Below, in pieces: positions 60,113 through 64,000 of a stretch of DNA of 64,000 nt. The notes below the pieces were generated by a model. That model worked only from the letters and a program-made list of their open reading frames with translations. It was not told the DNA's origin and did no database searches. Numbering within the stretch: position 1 is the stretch's first letter; each line of letters begins with the position of its first letter. Source of the DNA: Distichodus sexfasciatus. Taxonomy: Eukaryota > Chordata > Actinopteri > Characiformes > Distichodontidae. Both the position numbers and the translations under genes were made by a program. The stretch spans positions 1 to 64,000 of the forward strand of contig JAVGVS010000045.1 in the NCBI GenBank assembly GCA_032718565.1, read 5' to 3'.

Positions 60113-62577
60113 CTGCTGGGAGCCTATGTGCCGGTTGGATTTGTAACCCGCTATGTTAATGCTGTTGATCGGGGCTGGCGCGCTCACACTCTCTCTCAGC
60201 CCCCCTCCTCCCGCCCCACCCCCCGCGCCATCATCCCTCCTCTCTTTGACTTTCTTGCATCCTTCCACTCTCTCTTCCTCTCTTTCCATTCCTCCACGTT
60301 TCTCATCCAACAGTTCTGTGTTAACGCCATCGAGCGGAGAAAGACTGAGCACTTTATTATTACGTGCTCCACCTGGGTGGGTGTGGGTGTGTATATAATA
60401 TATATATGGGTGGTTATTTTCGCATTCTGTCAAAGAGTATTGTACGTCAGAGGTCTGTTTGTACACTGTAATTTGAACGTTAAACAAATAAGTTCAATGT
60501 GTTTTGTATGTTGGGAATTTCTATTTGAGTATCTGTTTGGAAAAAAATGTAATTTCTCTTTTTTTTAAATGATATACATTTTTTTGTTATTTTCTTCTTC
60601 TTTGGCTTTTGTGGAAGGTCTCGCTTAGATCGTGATGAGTCGAAAACCTTTGCTAGACAGTGGGGTGAATACACACGGGCAGAGCCGAACCAGGCTGGGT
60701 GGTGAAAGGATGAGAGTGCGAGAGATGCGGAACGGAACGCTCTCTTGTGATACCTGCTGTACAAATATCTGATTTCTGCCATTAGATGAGATGATTTTTC
60801 TCGCCAGTGCTCTTGGAAAACGAAGCCATCAGTATCATCAAAACTCAGACGTCATCATCACATTCCTCCTTTTATAAATCTCTGTCTCTCTTTTCCATAC
60901 TTTACTTTTGAACAATTTTCCATTCCATTTATAGCGTACTCCGTAAAAATGATAATTTCCTGCGTATTCCTTAGTGAGTAGATTATTCCGTAATGCTTTT
61001 GTTTTCCGCTACGCTTTTCTCCCTTTTTGTTATTATAGGTTGTGTTGCTACTAACAATAGTTGTCATTGGTTACTGTATCTACGGCTGCGGTTGCCGTGA
61101 CTCCCCCTCCTCCTCCTCCTCCTCGTCCTTCTTCCCCCCCGATCAGCAGGATTTAAAGTACTCGTCTCCTAATACCGCTTTCGTCCAGTGACTCGTTTCT
61201 CTTGAATCTTGTTCAGCGTCATTCCTTCGCGTTCTCTCTTTCTCCTCGCTCCCCGTCTCTTTTATTCCGAGTCGAGGAACCTTAGCCACGCCGAAACCCT
61301 CTCAGAGCCATAGCACACGGTCATCCCTCTCTTCAGACTTTGATGTCAGACTTTTTGAAAGGGCTTTTCCACAGGGCTTGCTGACCTCATGCCTCTCTTG
61401 CCTGTGATTGGCTGACCTTGTGTTTGTGTCGTCTGTGATTTGGCTGACTTTGCATGCGTCATATCACAGGTTGTAGAATAGTTTTCGGCCACCTACTTTT
61501 AAAATGATTTTGGGTCCTTGTTTAATGCGTAAGGCCGTTATCTAAACGACGCCGTTGGCCAATTGCGGATGAGGAAAGCTTGCTCTAACGGGTGGGATGC
61601 AGGAGTTTCTAACAGCACAGGGTGTATTTTTGTATTTTCTTTCCTCCTCCTACTTCTTCTTGCTTACGAGCTGGGTGCCATTTCCCTCCATTCAGCAAGC
61701 CTGGGTGAAGCACACCAACGAAATGTCCCTGCCTCGAGTGCAACACGCTGCAAATTTCGCTCGTCGCGTCGCATGGCGTTGCTCAGTCTGTGCACCTGCA
61801 CTTTGTGTCTCATGACCAAACGCTTTGTGGTTTTGATTTTATTTTGGGTGCAATTTCCCTTGTCCTCCATCCTCTCTTCTCATTTTGAGGGAGGGAAATG
61901 TAATGACTATTTGAACTACTGTCAAGCCTTCAGTCCTTCCATTTCAGTCCCCCCGCTCTCTTTTTCTGCTTTGCTTGTGCGTTGTGGGACAGGAAAGGCA
62001 CACATCTGCCGTTTTCGGCTGCTCTTCTGTCTCTTCCCCCCCCACCGCAACCCACTGCCTGAAGCGAAACCAACCATTACCATGGGGGGGCACAAAATGC
62101 TCTTAAAACACTGTATTGGTTTGATGACGTAATGCTAATTCACAGATGAAAACTTTGGAGACTGTCTACAGTCACAAGCGCTCGTACACACCGACATACA
62201 AGCAGTATATGATTTAAAAGCCCCACAACTGTGGCAAAATGTCATAATGTCCTTTTAATGGCTGTTATAATTATTGCTGTTGTTATATTGGTGAGTCTTT
62301 TTTAAGAACCGAAAAGGGATTTTTTTTAGTATGTTTTTATGTTCGTTTTCTTTTTCTCTCGTTGGGTGTGCAAAAATAATTGGCTGTGTTGTCACGCTTT
62401 TCTGAAATCTATTTTTTTCCTCCCCTTATTCTTATAAGGACTTGTTTTAAAACAGATGGTTTAAAGATGAGTAGATTGTTGAGAGGTTATGAACCATGGT
62501 TGGTTATAGTCTATGTACATGCTTATGGGTATTATGACTTAAACAATTAACAAAAACAGAATTATATACGTATATTA

Positions 62578-62583
62578 AATAAA
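62578..62583 (+). terminator. mapk3: Poly(A) signal AATAAA, probable mapk3 3' end
   Basis: AATAAA within ttaaataaaattccag, followed about 20 bases on by a GT/T-rich element (ctctgtttcgtctttc). It is the first canonical hexamer in good context after the noncoding exon. Confidence 0.55.
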
Positions 62584-62634
62584 ATTCCAGATACTGTACA
62601 ATACTCTGTTTCGTCTTTCACCTACAGATCAACT

Positions 62635-63010
62635 CACCACTGTTCAGTTCAATTCATTTTTATTTATCTAGCCTTATTAACAGCAGTCATTGTCAGAAAG
62701 CACTTTACATATGACCGACGCAAACCCCTAACAAGCAAGCCTGAGGCCACAGTGGCAAGAAAAAACTCCCTCTAGTTGGAAGAAACCTTGAGAAGGAACC
62801 AAGACTCCAGAGAGGACCTCATCCTCCTCATCTGGGCGACCTGGGTGTGTGAACATGTAATAGGCTGCACCAGTTAACATTAAGATTAATCATTGCTGGG
62901 GCCGTTTATGATCCATTCAGCAACATTTAGTACGTCCGTTCAATATTAATTTAGGATTCGGTTCAAGTCCACAGAGGCCGAAAAAGGTCCAGCTGGTTCC
63001 AGATGTTGGA
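62635..63010 (+). repeat. Dispersed fish repeat ('ggcaagaaaaaactccctct')
   Basis: agtggcaagaaaaaactccc, gaaaccttgagaaggaacca and gaccgacgcaaacccctaac are hallmarks of a widespread teleost repeat. It starts about 40 bases beyond the mapk3 poly(A) signal. Confidence 0.7.
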
Positions 63011-63299
63011 GTAAAAATATTCATCGAGCACATTGTTTTTATAGAGTTGAAGACATAAAAATTGTCTGAGGGACGCTTTCCAATCCCGAGTCGTGTGATT
63101 CGTATTTATAAACTCATGCATTTTTGCCTCAGGGCTTGAGTTGGCGAAAGTATGCGATGTAAAGAGAGATGCATTAATGCCTTTAATGGAGAAAAAATGA
63201 CCTGGAATCTTTTAGCACAAATATTGCCGGGGGAAAGTAGACATGATTCTATTAAAAGGAACATCTCCACAAGAAAATGGCAATATGATGGCTCATGTT

Positions 63300-63495
63300 A
63301 TGTAGCTGTGACACGAAAACTGGCTGAGAAAAGACGAGTACGAGTCAAAACCAATTGCGATGTGTGATCGTGAGGTGTTTGGGGTGGCATAAGAACCGTG
63401 TTGATTGTCGTTGTGAGAACAGGCAGAGGAAAGCTTTAGAGTCTCAAGTCTCATGTATTCTTAATGGGAGAAAATGAATGGGTTCCTATTAGAGC
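63300..63495 (+). repeat. Dispersed repeat, 'ggcataagaaccgtgttga' family, copy 2
   Basis: gtagctgtgacacgaaaact, gggtggcataagaaccgtgt and gagaaaatgaatgggttcct match 27000-27290. After it, 63495-64000 begins another element containing a duplicated ggaagttaaccgg(t/c)ggattc block (63734 and 63818); its end lies outside the window. Confidence 0.7.
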
Positions 63496-64000
63496 TGTAA
63501 TATTCGGTTCCTTTTTAGAATTCGGCTCCCTCTGAGTCACTCACTCAGCTAACTGATCCGGGTAAACGAATCACTTGAGTCAGTATTACCAAATCGCCAG
63601 CTGAATCGGGCGATTTTCGCAGAAGAAAGAATACGTGGCTTGTGATGAGAATGAATGCACATCCAAATAAATGACAAAGTATCAAAACCAGGCTACCAGA
63701 GTGGCAAATATTTATTTTCAAGTGGCACTAGGGGAAGTTAACCGGTGGATTCACTCATAACAGTGACAGGCGCTAACCCGCGATTCAGATTTAGCTATGT
63801 GTTTCCGGCTCTAGAGGAAGTTAACCGGCGGATTCACTCGTGACTGTGTGCTTCGCGCTGCGCTACTGATTCTGCTGACACAAGTCCTATAGTCTACAAA
63901 GGAAGTTCTTAGGATCCCTCTTTTGAGTGCGGTGGTGCAAACGAACTGTAATTTGTGAAATTTTTAGCAGCTGTACTTGCTGCTATGGCTGTATTGATCT

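Larger units (their letters stand above)
58979..62605 (+). other. mapk3: mapk3 3'UTR, spliced
   Basis: After the stop codon, exon 8 ends at 58988 (gaagcgag|gtaaac). A good acceptor (tttttccatcctaattag) starts a noncoding exon at 59919. The long 3'UTR contains CT-rich DNA and ends near the poly(A) signal at 62578-62583. The junction is only 10 bases after the stop, so nonsense-mediated decay would not be expected. Human MAPK genes of this subfamily also have a noncoding last exon. Confidence 0.65.

Overview
The window is nuclear genomic DNA of a bony fish, most likely a teleost. Genes are split into short exons with GT-AG introns. The intergenic DNA is AT-rich and full of CA/GT microsatellites, tRNA-like SINEs, hAT-type MITEs and a Tc1 remnant, and the coding genes match vertebrate families. 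I cannot fix the species from sequence alone.

Layout: 1-22489 is a gene-poor, repeat-rich stretch in which I find no convincing gene. It holds hAT-like and MITE elements, SINEs (one folded back on itself), a 105-110 bp tandem repeat, and an unusual ~1 kb two-variant 23 bp minisatellite followed by a short inverted arm. From 22490 to 31147 (+) lies a 10-exon gene for a secreted or GPI-anchored protein with two tandem trypsin-like domains. The first has a broken His-exon; the second has lost all three catalytic residues. At 32725-35136 (+) a 4-exon gene encodes a 113-residue single-pass membrane protein whose tail has 17 cysteines in 74 residues. An RFX-type X-box lies about 190 bp before its start codon. 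At 37036-43316 (+) is cln3 (battenin), 14 coding exons, 444 aa. At 49699-45071 (-) is nudt9 (ADP-ribose pyrophosphatase), 8 coding exons, 327 aa, tail-to-tail with cln3. At 51246-58978 (+) is mapk3 (ERK1), 8 coding exons, 393 aa, with a spliced 3'UTR ending near 62600; it is head-to-head with nudt9 across a GC-rich 1.5 kb interval. The rest of the right edge is repeats.

The genes are not an operon and share no obvious pathway: a lysosomal membrane protein, a (mitochondrial) ADP-ribose hydrolase and a cytosolic kinase happen to be neighbours. CLN3 and MAPK3 are also linked in human (16p11.2), so part of the order may be ancestral. All exon borders were placed by hand from splice motifs, frame continuity and family knowledge; every coding total is divisible by three.
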